This document shows positions 37,471-47,189 of a stretch of 64,000 nucleotides of DNA, one piece after another. Each line of letters starts with the position of its first letter. Within the stretch, counting starts at the first letter, position 1. Made by a program: the position numbers and the translations under genes. The stretch is taken from contig NZ_CCXM01000001.1 in the NCBI RefSeq assembly GCF_000825685.1, positions 186,001 through 250,000 of the forward strand, in the 5' to 3' direction. Source of the stretch: Rickettsia hoogstraalii. Lineage in GTDB: Bacteria; Pseudomonadota; Alphaproteobacteria; Rickettsiales; Rickettsiaceae. Below the pieces are notes generated by a model that was given only the letters and a program-made list of their open reading frames with translations, was not told the origin of the DNA and ran no database searches.

Positions 37471-37728
37471 TTACTCCAATGGGGCTATAGAATTTAATGG
37501 TTCACCATTTTGTGTTTTATTCCAGTTATCTATTAGTTCTTCTTTATGGATATTTAACCATTCTATAACTAATTGCAAAGCTCTTTTAGGAAATTTACCT
37601 TCTAATATTTTACCGTTTAGTGAAATTATTACTTCATAATCACCATATTTAGCATGAAAATGAGGAGTATTATGGTCTCTATAGTACATCATAATTATTA
37701 TCCCAAAAAAACGACTAATTACCGGCAT
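37471..37728 (-). CDS. DUF4160 domain protein
   Basis: An 85-aa protein with DUF4160 signatures: an N-terminal PVISRFFGIIIMMYYRDHNTPHFHA block and ALQLVIEWLNIHKEELIDNW. The HTPHFHA-type histidine cluster is kept as NTPHFHAKYGDY. It is the first gene of a two-gene unit with DUF2442, spacing 2 bp. The arrangement resembles a small toxin-antitoxin operon. Confidence 0.88.
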   Translation of the reverse strand: MPVISRFFGIIIMMYYRDHNTPHFHAKYGDYEVIISLNGKILEGKFPKRALQLVIEWLNIHKEELIDNWNKTQNGEPLNSIAPLE

Positions 37729-37832
37729 AATAATTTTTTATTTATATTAATATTTCAAATTTTAATCCATTTTTTATATTATTTCAAGATCTCATAACCA
37801 CAATAAAGAATTCAGAATATCTTAATAATCTT

Positions 37833-39995
37833 TCACTTCACAATCACTCTCAGCTTCTCTATAGTTTTTGGATCTTTTGCAAGTTCTAAAAATATTTCCC
37901 GCTCATAGGTAAGCAGCTCCTCTTCATTGGTCTCATTATGTTTATCAATAATATCTTGAAATTTGCTAATTACCTTATTTTGTAGATCGTTATATTTTGA
38001 TGTATCTATTTCTGTTGCTAAATTTATTTTAGGCAAAGTAATTTTATGCGGAATCGGTACTATCTTTTTAGATAGGTTTAATTTTAAAGCTTCATCTAAA
38101 ATATAATGCTTGTTCATATTTACGTGCATATTCTCTACATCATAATCTGATTTAAAGTAATCGGCTGAACTTGTTTTATTCTGCTCTATAATATTTCTGA
38201 TATTTCTAATTAATTTAGTCTTATCTCCCCTGCTTCGTACAAACATTTCAGTAACACCGCCCCATCCCGGTATTAAACCGACTCCAAGTTCTACAAGTCC
38301 GGCGTTAAGTTCCTGATTTGCCACAATATAGCTTGAGTGCAATAGCAGCTCACATCCTCCGCCAAGTGCTACTCCTTTAGCACAACTAACAATATGAATC
38401 CCAGAATATTTTAAGTGCAGCATAGTTTGCTGTCCCAGCTTTAGTAAATTCTCTAGATCATGAAAATTACCGTCTTCAATATAAGAAAGAAGAAGCTTTA
38501 AATCCGCACCGGCAGAAAAATTATTTCCTTGCGGATAAATATAAAGATTTTTGCCGTCATTTTCGGCTTTACTTGCTGCTTCTTGCAGTAAATAAAACAC
38601 ATTATGATTTAAACAATTCATTTTTGTAGTAATAACAAAAATGAAATTCTCACGATAATTTATTAGCTTTGCAGAATCGTTTTCTAATACTATCTGACTT
38701 TCTTGTAAAATATCTTTGTGAGAATTAAATTTTTGTTTATCGATTTTTTGATATTCTTTATTGTCTAAATATTGCGGAAGTGGGATATGCATTAAATCGA
38801 CATTTTTAATTACCGAATTCCAGCCGTCTTTAGCTGCTATGGTCAATAATTCAAATGGACCGTATTTCCAACTATAACCAAGCTTCATAGCAGCATCGAT
38901 ATCATAGATATTATCGGTTACAGATGGTACTAAACTTGCTAAATAAACATAAAATTCCGTGATAATTTCAGTAAAAAATTTACCGTAAACCGGATCGCTA
39001 GCTAGTAACTCATCAAGATTATTAAATGAAATATCTACTTTTTGAACAGGACTATATGATAAATCGTTTATATTGATAACTTCTTTAATCTTTTTGCCAT
39101 TTGATACCGATAAACGATAAAACCCACCTTCACCCTTACGTCCAATTAACTTCTTCTCTATCATCTTATCGAGAACAGGAGTATTTACATATATTTTATG
39201 ATAAGCATCATTTGCAGGAAGGGCGGCAAGTAATGAGCTTGATATTAACTTCATTACGTCATGCCCGATTAGATCATATAAACCAAAAATTCCGGTACTC
39301 GGCAACCCCAAACATGTAGTAAATATTTTATCCAAAGCTATAAAATCAAGCTTTTGACTTATCGCTTTGCGAGCTACTAATTCAAGTAAAAAACACCCTA
39401 CTCTATTAGCAATAAAGCCAGGCGTATCATTACATTTTACTATAGTCTTACCAAGAGTTTTCGTTAAGAACTCCGATACTCTTTCTATGACTTCAGACTT
39501 TACCGTATGGTCTATAATTAACTCAAGCAGTTCCATATATCTTGGCGGATTGAAGAAATGCGTAATAACAAATCTAGATTTAATATTATCCGGTAAATTC
39601 TCTTTGAGTCTTTTAAGAGGTAATGTAGAGGTATTAGAAGCAATAATTGCATCTTCTTTAAGATAAGGAATAATTTTATTATATAATTGGTGTTTGATTT
39701 CTAACTTCTCAACAATAACTTCAATAACTAAATCACATTCTTTAATTAAATCTAAATCTTGTTCTAAATTACCTATGGTAATGAAATTTACTTTATCCGG
39801 AAAAGACAAAGGAGGAGGTTTTTGTTTATGCAAGTTTTCTATGGCAGTTCTGACTATTTTATTCGGATCATCGGAATCTTTAGCGATAATATCAAGCAGC
39901 ACTACTTTATGAGAGGAATTAGCAATTAACGCTGCAATCCCTGAACCCATTACTCCCGAACCGATAATACAAACTTTTTTTATTTCATTTTGCAT
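37833..39995 (-). CDS. fadB: FadB-like 3-hydroxyacyl-CoA dehydrogenase / enoyl-CoA hydratase
   Basis: A bifunctional beta-oxidation type enzyme of 720 aa with the dehydrogenase first, the reverse of E. coli FadB. The NAD-binding motif [18 protein letters not shown] opens the protein; [18 protein letters not shown] and THFFNPP follow, with HCDH C-terminal domains to about residue 420. The crotonase domain comes next, with [11 protein letters not shown] and [15 protein letters not shown] forming the oxyanion hole and [14 protein letters not shown] the catalytic glutamate region. Membership is clear; substrate range is not. It stands alone between repeats. Confidence 0.92.
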   Translation of the reverse strand: MQNEIKKVCIIGSGVMGSGIAALIANSSHKVVLLDIIAKDSDDPNKIVRTAIENLHKQKPPPLSFPDKVNFITIGNLEQDLDLIKECDLVIEVIVEKLEIKHQLYNKIIPYLKEDAIIASNTSTLPLKRLKENLPDNIKSRFVITHFFNPPRYMELLELIIDHTVKSEVIERVSEFLTKTLGKTIVKCNDTPGFIANRVGCFLLELVARKAISQKLDFIALDKIFTTCLGLPSTGIFGLYDLIGHDVMKLISSSLLAALPANDAYHKIYVNTPVLDKMIEKKLIGRKGEGGFYRLSVSNGKKIKEVININDLSYSPVQKVDISFNNLDELLASDPVYGKFFTEIITEFYVYLASLVPSVTDNIYDIDAAMKLGYSWKYGPFELLTIAAKDGWNSVIKNVDLMHIPLPQYLDNKEYQKIDKQKFNSHKDILQESQIVLENDSAKLINYRENFIFVITTKMNCLNHNVFYLLQEAASKAENDGKNLYIYPQGNNFSAGADLKLLLSYIEDGNFHDLENLLKLGQQTMLHLKYSGIHIVSCAKGVALGGGCELLLHSSYIVANQELNAGLVELGVGLIPGWGGVTEMFVRSRGDKTKLIRNIRNIIEQNKTSSADYFKSDYDVENMHVNMNKHYILDEALKLNLSKKIVPIPHKITLPKINLATEIDTSKYNDLQNKVISKFQDIIDKHNETNEEELLTYEREIFLELAKDPKTIEKLRVIVK

Positions 39996-40027
39996 AAGTT
40001 ACTTCACTCCTGATGGTTTTGTAATCG

Positions 40028-40150
40028 TCATTGCGAGGAGCGAAGCGACGCGGCAATCTCGTGTAACAGCACAAAATTCCTGAGATTGCCACGCAGCCTA
40101 TGGCTGCTCGCAATGACGACGCTAATATCCACGCTGCTCCTCGCAATGAC
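40028..40150. repeat. Dispersed palindromic repeat (GTCATTGCGAGG type)
   Basis: CGTCATTGCGAGGAGCGAAGCGACGCGGCAATC ends pair with GATTGCCACGCAGCC...GCTCGCAATGACG, followed by CTCCTCGCAATGACG. Located between fadB and comF. Confidence 0.85.
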
Positions 40151-40153
40151 GTT

Positions 40154-41626
40154 CTAAGTCATCGCAACACTCATCACATATACCGATACCACCCCCGCTT
40201 GTCGTAAAATTTTAGTACATTCATTTATAGTAACATTTATAGTAACACCGGTGGTAACGACATCATCGACTAATAAGATTTTTTTACTTACAATATTATA
40301 TTTTGTGTTAAATTTGATACTACCCTTTATATTATTTTTGCGTTGTTTTCGTGAAAGAAAAGTCTGAGACTTGGTCCATTTTGATTTAGTTAAAATATCG
40401 GCTTTTAACATTTTATCGGTAACTTTTGCAATTTCCATAGCTAAAATATGAGCAGGATTATACATTCGTAGTAACCTCTTAAATCTATTCATAGGTACAG
40501 GTATGATTAAATCAATATCTTTTATATCCTCGCTATATCTATTATATAAAAGCTTAGCAAAGGTCTTAGCAAATATCGTCTTATCCTGATATTTAAACTG
40601 ATGAACTATTTTTTTGCTATGCTCATTAAACTTAAATAGGCTGCGAGCTAGATCATAATTAGGTTTGTTGCTATAACAATTTCCACAAATGCAGTTATAT
40701 AAGATTTTTATACTAAATCTTTGTCCGCATATAATGCAATAGGGTCTTGCTAAAAACTCTTCTAAGGCTTTGGTATCTATTTTTGCTTGCCTTTCTTTTT
40801 CAAGCAAGTCTTTCTTATCTTCATAATTTCCTATTGATGTTTTTAAACTATTTATTTGGTTTATTTTATCTTTTTTTCGTTCCATACGTACTAATTTTGT
40901 GTCTGCTTCACCTATAACATTACTTCCTCCTCCAATAAGACCAGCTGCTAAACCGGTTATAATACCGCCTGCTGAACTTGCTTGTGCCACTAAGGCTGCT
41001 ACTTCTAAAACATTATCCCGAACTGCTTTTAAAATTTCTTTAGTTCTCGTAGTATTTAACTTTTTAGGTTCAAGAGTTTCTTGATAAATTTTAGGTAATT
41101 TAGTATCCAAAAAATTTTTAAGTGCAGGACTATCTTTTCCTTTATCTATTTGAGTAGCAACTACTAACTCTGCTTGCTTTACATAATTAGCTTTAATATT
41201 TTCTAAAGTTTTTTTCTCTCTATCTAAATGCTTATCTTCTCTTACTTCTAAAGTTTCTTTTCCGACATTATAAGCAACGGCTGATAAAGAAAGTGCAGCA
41301 AGACCAAGTCCAACTGGCGTCGGGTTAAGGGCTAACGATACCATGACACCACCAATTTTTGCCGTACGTTTTACTGCCTTACTACCCAATGTTTTATATG
41401 TTGTCTCTAATACATTTGCTGCCCTTTCAGCACCCGGTAAAGTTTTTATTTTATCAAGCACCTTATCGGCAATACCAGGGCTTGGGGGACCTTTTTCTTT
41501 AATTTTTGCACCTTGCTGAAGTTTATCAACCGGATCATAAGCTTTTGCTACTTTTTCTCCAACGTTAATTACTCCTTCTACTATATGAGCAGGACTAGCG
41601 ATAACTTTACTACCCTCCTTTACCAC
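40154..41626 (-). CDS. comF: Fusion of a rickettsial helical/hydrophobic protein with a ComF phosphoribosyltransferase domain
   Basis: A 490-aa frame with two unrelated halves. Residues 1-300 are helical with Ala/Gly/Val-rich hydrophobic segments (GGVMVSLALNPTPVGLGLAA, GGIITGLAAGLIGGG) and a coiled coil. From residue about 305 it is ComF: a zinc-ribbon-like CIICGQ...CICGNC, DLIIPVPMNRFKRLLRMYNPAHILA, and the PRPP loop LVDDVVTTGVT. A 12-bp tandem duplication just after the loop repeats VTIN (TTGVTINVTINECTKIL), which may damage it. The formal GTG start is not natural: the frame is open upstream to a TAG at 41750. ComF proteins act in DNA uptake; here the fusion probably arose by deletion between neighbouring genes. 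Confidence 0.8.
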   Translation of the reverse strand: MVKEGSKVIASPAHIVEGVINVGEKVAKAYDPVDKLQQGAKIKEKGPPSPGIADKVLDKIKTLPGAERAANVLETTYKTLGSKAVKRTAKIGGVMVSLALNPTPVGLGLAALSLSAVAYNVGKETLEVREDKHLDREKKTLENIKANYVKQAELVVATQIDKGKDSPALKNFLDTKLPKIYQETLEPKKLNTTRTKEILKAVRDNVLEVAALVAQASSAGGIITGLAAGLIGGGSNVIGEADTKLVRMERKKDKINQINSLKTSIGNYEDKKDLLEKERQAKIDTKALEEFLARPYCIICGQRFSIKILYNCICGNCYSNKPNYDLARSLFKFNEHSKKIVHQFKYQDKTIFAKTFAKLLYNRYSEDIKDIDLIIPVPMNRFKRLLRMYNPAHILAMEIAKVTDKMLKADILTKSKWTKSQTFLSRKQRKNNIKGSIKFNTKYNIVSKKILLVDDVVTTGVTINVTINECTKILRQAGVVSVYVMSVAMT

Positions 41627-41749
41627 TTCGATTGCTACTCCACTTGCTGCGATTCCGGCACGAGCGACTCTAGCACCGTAAAGTGCCGTATCCTCTTTCA
41701 GCGTTCTTTTTCCTGCCGGCTTATTTTGCGATTGCCGTTCCTGTGGAGG

Positions 41750-41896
41750 CTAAGAAGCTTTTGTTTGTACTGCTTCTAAAGGCTCTACTCTTTCAGGGGT
41801 ATTTATTGAAGATTTAAGCTTATTATCTTCTGCTGCACTTTTTACTCCTTCTTCAGGAACATTAATAGATGAAGTGTTTAGCTTTTCTTTACTCAT
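41750..41896 (-). pseudogene. N-terminal fragment of the gene fused to comF
   Basis: From ATG 41894-41896 it encodes MSKEKLNTSSINVPEEG...AVQTKAS and then TAG at 41750-41752. The frame continues in register after the stop (PPQERQSQNKPAG, then ALYGARVARAGIAASGVAI) into the 40154-41626 frame. The stop therefore interrupts one ancestral gene of which the comF fusion is the remainder. Sequence upstream of 41896 in the same frame is repeat-derived. Confidence 0.65.
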
Positions 41897-41919
41897 GCAT
41901 ATCTCATAAAAATTATGTT

Positions 41920-42066
41920 CTATGTTATTCCTGCGTGGATACCAAATCGTCATTGCGAGGAAAAACTGTAAGTTTTGACGAAGCAATCCAGTTAAAAATG
42001 CTAATTTTTAGCATTTTTTAATTATTTTTACTGGATTGCCACGTCGCTTCGCTCCTCGCAATGACG
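41920..42066. repeat. Dispersed palindromic repeat with terminator-like core
   Basis: CGTCATTGCGAGGAAAAACTG ... CTCCTCGCAATGACG ends surround the AAAAATGCTA / TAGCATTTTT hairpin (41994-42018) with A and T tracts on either side. Confidence 0.85.
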
Positions 42067-42089
42067 ATTCTTAAGACATAAGACAACAC

Positions 42090-43244
42090 TCACCTCTTCC
42101 CCATCGCATAGCTAGTAATGAAGTTTTTTATAGGCTTAAAGTTATTTATCGCCTTAAATCCTATTTGTCTTAAACATCTTAAATTTTTGGAATAATTTGA
42201 AAAAATATTATTTAACTCATCAGTCAGCTTATACATAATAAAATTATCCTCTTGCCTTAGCTTTTGATATTCTTGTAATGTACCATTATTACTAACAATC
42301 ATACTCAAAATACTCAAAGTCTCTATATCCTTTATGCCCTGATTAAGCCCCTGTCCTGCTAAAGGATGTACTGTGTGAGCAGTGTCGGCAATAAGCACTA
42401 TCTTATTATGAAAATATCTATTTGCTATACGAGCTTTTAGCGGAAAACTACTAATCTCACTATCAATAGTAATTTTACCTAAAGAATTACCGGCATTTCT
42501 TTGAGTTAAAAATTTAACTTCTTCTACAGGCAAATTAACAATTAAAGCAGCCTGATCAGAAGAAGTTGACCATATTACGGATGAAGCATATTGATTTTTT
42601 AAAGGCAGCAAAGCAAAAGGACCAAGTGGCAGGAAATGCTCCATAGCACAATTTTCATGCGGATTTTCATGCTTAATATTAAATGTAAGAGCAGTTTGAT
42701 AAGGTTTCTCAATTTCATTAGCAAAGTAATGAGACCTCACTTTTGAATTTGCTCCGTCACATATAATTAATAAATTACACTTAATTTGTTTATCATCAAA
42801 TTTTATAATCGAGTAGTCATTATGGCTTATAACCTCTTGATATTGATTATTATCAATTAATGTTATCAACGGATTATTAGTTATTTTTGACAATAGTATT
42901 TTTTTAAAATCACTATTCTTAACCACATATCCAAGTACAGCGTCATCGTCATTTCGTAAGTCTAATATCTCTGAAGTCTTATTATCTACTACATATATTT
43001 CTTGCATTTTTGCCACAAACTTCTCAAGCTCTTCCCATATATCAATAGAAGATAAGAAATTTTTAGAATGCGGCGTTAAAGCAGTTGTTTTTATGTCTTT
43101 AAAAAACTCTGGACTTTTTACCGATTTACTCTCGAATATAGTAGTTTTTATACCCTTTTGTGCAAAAGAAAGTGCCGTTAGCATGCCGCTAAGACCGCAT
43201 CCTAAGATTATAGTATCAATCTGTTTTGTTTTCATTTGACTCAT
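42090..43244 (-). CDS. UbiH/UbiF/COQ6-family FAD-dependent hydroxylase
   Basis: A 384-aa flavoprotein monooxygenase of the ubiquinone-biosynthesis family. It has the GxGxxG dinucleotide motif (IILGCGLSGMLTALSFAQKG), the mid-protein DGANSKVR (DG) motif, and the FAD-ribityl motif LIADTAHTVHPLAGQGLNQG, highly typical of UbiH/F/I. It most likely hydroxylates a ring carbon of a ubiquinone precursor; which carbon cannot be told. Its start overlaps the end of an MrpF-like gene by 29 bp, suggesting a shared transcript. Confidence 0.92.
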   Translation of the reverse strand: MSQMKTKQIDTIILGCGLSGMLTALSFAQKGIKTTIFESKSVKSPEFFKDIKTTALTPHSKNFLSSIDIWEELEKFVAKMQEIYVVDNKTSEILDLRNDDDAVLGYVVKNSDFKKILLSKITNNPLITLIDNNQYQEVISHNDYSIIKFDDKQIKCNLLIICDGANSKVRSHYFANEIEKPYQTALTFNIKHENPHENCAMEHFLPLGPFALLPLKNQYASSVIWSTSSDQAALIVNLPVEEVKFLTQRNAGNSLGKITIDSEISSFPLKARIANRYFHNKIVLIADTAHTVHPLAGQGLNQGIKDIETLSILSMIVSNNGTLQEYQKLRQEDNFIMYKLTDELNNIFSNYSKNLRCLRQIGFKAINNFKPIKNFITSYAMGKR

Positions 43245-43482
43245 GTATAAAATATTTTAAATAACCGTTTGTTGCTATAAAGCTTAGAAGAAAATAAATA
43301 ATTGCTATATCCAAATATGAGCTATTTCCTGAATATAAGCCTAAACAGCAAATAAATAAACTCACTAAAGTCGTGAAGCTATTTAAAATCAATAAATTTG
43401 TAAAAATATCTGTTTTTTTGATAAATAGGTAGGTTATTAAGCAAATAAATAATGAAATAATAATTAAAAAGATGTTAAGCAT
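43216..43482 (-). CDS. MrpF/PhaF-like Na+(K+)/H+ antiporter subunit
   Basis: An 88-aa protein with three membrane helices. The third helix region, YLDIAIIYFLLSFIATNGYLKYF, matches the conserved D-x-A-I-x-Y-x-L-L-x-F pattern of MrpF subunits. MrpF normally works in a six- or seven-subunit Mrp antiporter; no other mrp gene is in the window, so partners must be elsewhere. It overlaps the ubiH-like gene by 29 bp. Confidence 0.7.
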   Translation of the reverse strand: MLNIFLIIISLFICLITYLFIKKTDIFTNLLILNSFTTLVSLFICCLGLYSGNSSYLDIAIIYFLLSFIATNGYLKYFIHESNENKTD

Positions 43483-43507
43483 AATTTTTAAAATTTAGTT
43501 TAAAATC

Positions 43508-43603
43508 GTCATTGCGAGAAGAATTACGAAGTAACTCGACGAAGCAATCTCAGGATTTTTGCACGAGATTGCCACGTCGCTTCGCTCCTCGCAATGACGA
43601 TTC
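43508..43603. repeat. Dispersed palindromic repeat (GTCATTGCGAGAAG type)
   Basis: CGTCATTGCGAGAAGAATTACG ... CTTCGCTCCTCGCAATGACG form inverted ends with an internal GCAATCTCAGG / GAGATTGCC pairing. The following 43604-43821 is AT-rich and should hold the ntrX promoter. Confidence 0.85.
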
Positions 43604-43821
43604 TAGCCCTCTCATTATATATAATCCCTTACAATCTTACAAACTGCAAATAAAATTAATTAAACTTCCTTAAATAATTTTAATATTATGTAATCTTAGC
43701 CAACCTTTACATTATAAATAGCTATTGTGACAAAAATGTTATAAAAAAATGTTGCTTTCTTTTATATTCGGCATTAACGTATATATTTAGGCTTTGATTA
43801 ATATTTTTAAGGTAAATTGTA

Positions 43822-45249
43822 ATGTCACAACTAGATGTTTTAATAGTAGACGATGAAGAGAGTATACGAAATCTCATTGCTGCAAATTTGAAAGATGAAG
43901 GTTTTAATCCTAAGGTTGCCGCTAATAGTACTCAAGCTCTTAAAATACTTTCCGAAAAACCGGTCTCTGCAGTTATACTTGATATTTGGCTTCAAGGAAG
44001 TGAAATTGACGGGCTTGGGATTTTAGAGATAATTAAAAAACGCTATCCTTTAATGCCGGTAATAATTATTAGCGGTCACGGTACTATAGAAACAGCAGTA
44101 AATGCTATAAAAATGGGTGCTTACGATTATATAGAAAAACCTTTTAATAATGATAAATTAGTTATTTTACTTAAAAGAGCTTGCGAAGTAACAAAGTTAA
44201 AACGTGAAAATATAGATTTAAAATCAAAAGTTATAGATAAAACTGAATTAGTAGGTGGATGTTCGGTAACTTTAAAATATAAAATGGAAATAGAAAAGGC
44301 AGCTAGCTCTAGCAGTCGTATAATGATTCACGGTAAAGTCGGTAGCGGTAAAGAACTTGCAGCAAGGTTAATTCATAAACAATCTAAAAGGGTTAATAAT
44401 CCGTTCATTATTTTCAGCCCTACCTGTATGACTACAGAAAAAATTAATCAAGAATTATTCGGCGAATCGGAAAAGCAGGAAAATAATACCAAACGCCCTA
44501 CTATCTTAGAATTTGCCAATAACGGTACTTTATATATAGATGAGGTCAGTAATATTCCTATTCCTATCCAGGTAAAATTATTAAAATTTCTTAAAGATCA
44601 AACTATTACAAAGCCTTGTGGAAAAAATATTAAAGTTGATATAAAAATTATCACCGGTACTTCTAAAAATATCCAAGATGAAGTTAATAACGGCAAATTC
44701 CTAGAAGATCTATATTATCGCCTTAATGTATCCTCTCTAAAAGTACCTTCATTATATGAGAGAAAAGAAGATATACCTCTACTCGTTAAATATTTTGTTA
44801 AGCAGCTTTCAAAATTTTCAGGTTTAAAAGAACGTAACTTTGCCGATGAAACTATCGCTGCTCTTCAATCCTATGAATGGCCGGGTAATATTAGACAATT
44901 ACGTAATGTAGTTGAATGGACTTTAATTATGAATCCATTAACTACAGGTAATAATGAAATTATAAAACCTTATATGATACCTTCCGAAATATTAGCAAAT
45001 AGTGCTAATCTCACAAAACTTGAAGATAGTTTTGATGTGTTATCTATGCCGCTTAGAGAAGCTAGAGAAGTTTTCGAGCGTCAATATCTATCAGCACAAA
45101 TGAGTCGTTTTAATAATAATATTTCAAAAACATCTTCATTTGTCGGTATGGAAAGATCGGCTTTGCATCGTAAATTAAAATTATTAAGCTTACATATACC
45201 TCCTACAAATAGAATAAATGAAGAAGAATATGAGGAAGCAAATGCTTAA
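43822..45249 (+). CDS. ntrX: NtrX-type response regulator lacking the sigma-54 GAFTGA loop
   Basis: A 475-aa response regulator. The receiver domain has VDDEESIRN, the phospho-acceptor in VILDIWL, and KPF (YIEKPFNND). The AAA+ domain keeps Walker A ([15 protein letters not shown]) and Walker B ([10 protein letters not shown]), and the C-terminus has a Fis-type helix-turn-helix ([14 protein letters not shown]). The GAFTGA loop that contacts sigma-54 is absent: after LFGESEKQ the sequence is [15 protein letters not shown]. Rickettsiae lack RpoN, so it presumably regulates by another mechanism. The NtrY kinase is not in the window. It overlaps the downstream lipoprotein gene by 8 bp. Confidence 0.93.
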   Translation: MSQLDVLIVDDEESIRNLIAANLKDEGFNPKVAANSTQALKILSEKPVSAVILDIWLQGSEIDGLGILEIIKKRYPLMPVIIISGHGTIETAVNAIKMGAYDYIEKPFNNDKLVILLKRACEVTKLKRENIDLKSKVIDKTELVGGCSVTLKYKMEIEKAASSSSRIMIHGKVGSGKELAARLIHKQSKRVNNPFIIFSPTCMTTEKINQELFGESEKQENNTKRPTILEFANNGTLYIDEVSNIPIPIQVKLLKFLKDQTITKPCGKNIKVDIKIITGTSKNIQDEVNNGKFLEDLYYRLNVSSLKVPSLYERKEDIPLLVKYFVKQLSKFSGLKERNFADETIAALQSYEWPGNIRQLRNVVEWTLIMNPLTTGNNEIIKPYMIPSEILANSANLTKLEDSFDVLSMPLREAREVFERQYLSAQMSRFNNNISKTSSFVGMERSALHRKLKLLSLHIPPTNRINEEEYEEANA

Positions 45250-46987
45250 AGTCATATCAATAATTACTATTTATTTGTTATTAAGCAGCTGCTCCGAATC
45301 TACTCGTGATGCGAATGGATTACTTACGGATAGCCAAAGTACGGTAATTCGGAATTATATAATATCGCAAAATTCTAAAAACCTTAAAGTGAACCTTAAA
45401 GAGAAGTTCGGTTCAAATTTAAAAGGAGTCAAATTAATAGGAGTAAAGCTAATAAATGAAGATTTATCAGGAATAGATTTAACTTCCTGCGAAATATTAC
45501 GTACTGATTTTGCAGGTAGTAATTTAGAAAAAGCTATACTTACAAATGCTATAATTCAAGAAAGTAATTTTGCAGATTCGGTAATAAAAAATATTTCCGG
45601 GTATAATTCTGACTTTCAAGGTTCAATTTTTAACAATATAACATTACAAAATACAAATTTTGTTCAATCAAATTTTAGCGATACTGCTTTTAATAAAACT
45701 ACTATAATAAATGTCAACTTTGAAAATTCTAAATTTAGTCATGTATTATGGAGTGATAATACTATTGACGGTGTTAATTTTCAAAAAACTAACCTAAAGA
45801 ATAATAGCTTTAAAAATACTAATATAACAAATTCAATATTTTACGGTACGGATTTAGAAAAAAGTGTAATGAATAATACCAATTTTACTAATAATTATTT
45901 TGAATCTAGCGACCTAAGTCAAACTAAATTAACAGCAGTAATAATTAAAGATTCTAACTTCACACAAAGTATTTTTAATGAAGTAAACTTTAATAACGTA
46001 CAAAGTAATAACTCTTTCTTTTCATACGCTTCCTTTCAAGATTCAACATTACAGAATATTAGCCTTACTAAATGTGATTTACAAAATAGTACAATTAGTA
46101 GTTCAGTTTTAAATCATTTTAAAATCGATAATGCTATATTAAATAATATGAGTCTAAACGATAATAAATTTAATAATTTATCAATAAAAAATAGTAATGC
46201 TAATTTTGTAAGGATTAATAAAACTAAAGGCTCAAATATTACTTTAGATAATATTAGCTATACTAATAATATTTTTAGCAATAATGATTTTAAACAATTT
46301 ATAGTGATTAATACTGACTTAAACAGCAGTGAAATAATAAACTCAAATATAACTAACGGACAATTTAATAACGTAAATTTTTCTAAATCTTTAATACAAA
46401 ACGTAAATTTTTCAGATGTTAAAATTACTTTAGGTAATTTAAACCAAGTAGCTCTAATAAATTCCAATCTAACAAATACTACGGTTATTAACTCCGTCCT
46501 TTCTAATTCACAAATAAATAATATTAACTACCAAGCATATTCCGGTTTTATTAATACTAATGTTTCTAATAATATTATTTTAAATAGCGATAATTCGAGC
46601 AAAATTCCACCAAATAATATAGTAATAAGTTCGGTAAAAGATTTGCAAAAAATAACTAACTTAACAAATATAAATTTAACAAATCTTGACTTAAGTAGTT
46701 TAGTATTTAATGGAACAGATTTTTCAAATAGTATCTTTAAAAATGCTAATTTAACAAATACGGTAATAAAAAATTCTATTTTAAAAGAGGCTAATTTTTC
46801 TGCAGCAATACTTACTAAAACAGATTTTTCAAACTCAATATTAACAAATAGCATATTTAAATCAGCTAAAATTGATCAGGCGGGCTTTAATAACTCTGAC
46901 CTAACAAATGCTGATTTTACCGAAGCAACAATTAAAGATACTTCATTTGATAAGGCTAAGACAAACGGAATGAAAGGGGTGGAATAG
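45242..46987 (+). CDS. Pentapeptide-repeat lipoprotein
   Basis: The start at 45242 (ATG overlapping the ntrX stop) gives a lipoprotein signal [17 protein letters not shown] with lipobox LSSC; a longer start at 45218 is possible but would bury the signal. The mature protein of about 560 aa is almost wholly pentapeptide repeats rich in Asn, Ser and Thr ([28 protein letters not shown]), with an interruption near residues 440-480. A beta-helical rod anchored in the outer membrane is expected. Translational coupling to ntrX suggests joint expression. Function unknown. Confidence 0.85.
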   Translation: MLKVISIITIYLLLSSCSESTRDANGLLTDSQSTVIRNYIISQNSKNLKVNLKEKFGSNLKGVKLIGVKLINEDLSGIDLTSCEILRTDFAGSNLEKAILTNAIIQESNFADSVIKNISGYNSDFQGSIFNNITLQNTNFVQSNFSDTAFNKTTIINVNFENSKFSHVLWSDNTIDGVNFQKTNLKNNSFKNTNITNSIFYGTDLEKSVMNNTNFTNNYFESSDLSQTKLTAVIIKDSNFTQSIFNEVNFNNVQSNNSFFSYASFQDSTLQNISLTKCDLQNSTISSSVLNHFKIDNAILNNMSLNDNKFNNLSIKNSNANFVRINKTKGSNITLDNISYTNNIFSNNDFKQFIVINTDLNSSEIINSNITNGQFNNVNFSKSLIQNVNFSDVKITLGNLNQVALINSNLTNTTVINSVLSNSQINNINYQAYSGFINTNVSNNIILNSDNSSKIPPNNIVISSVKDLQKITNLTNINLTNLDLSSLVFNGTDFSNSIFKNANLTNTVIKNSILKEANFSAAILTKTDFSNSILTNSIFKSAKIDQAGFNNSDLTNADFTEATIKDTSFDKAKTNGMKGVE

Positions 46988-47009
46988 TTTTTAAACGCTA
47001 TAAGCGACT

Positions 47010-47185
47010 GTAGGATTTGTTGCATGGCTCGGTTTATCCGTCATTGCGAGGAAATTGCATAGCAATTGACGAAGCAATCTCAGGAGTTTGTTATTATTTC
47101 ATGAGATTGCCACGCAGTCTACGACTGCTCGCAATGACGGGGTGGTATCCATGCAGCAACGCCCCGCTTATGCAGGAATGACACA
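47010..47185. repeat. Composite dispersed repeat
   Basis: CGTCATTGCGAGGAAATTGCATAGC ... GACTGCTCGCAATGACGG with CAATCTCAGGAGTTTG core, almost identical to 9960-10060, then ATCCATGCAGCAACGCC. Confidence 0.85.
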
Positions 47186-47189
47186 GAAT

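Noticed and set aside
40899..41084. 61-codon plus-strand ORF opposite the comF fusion
   Set aside because: Shadow of the real minus-strand gene without ribosome-binding site.
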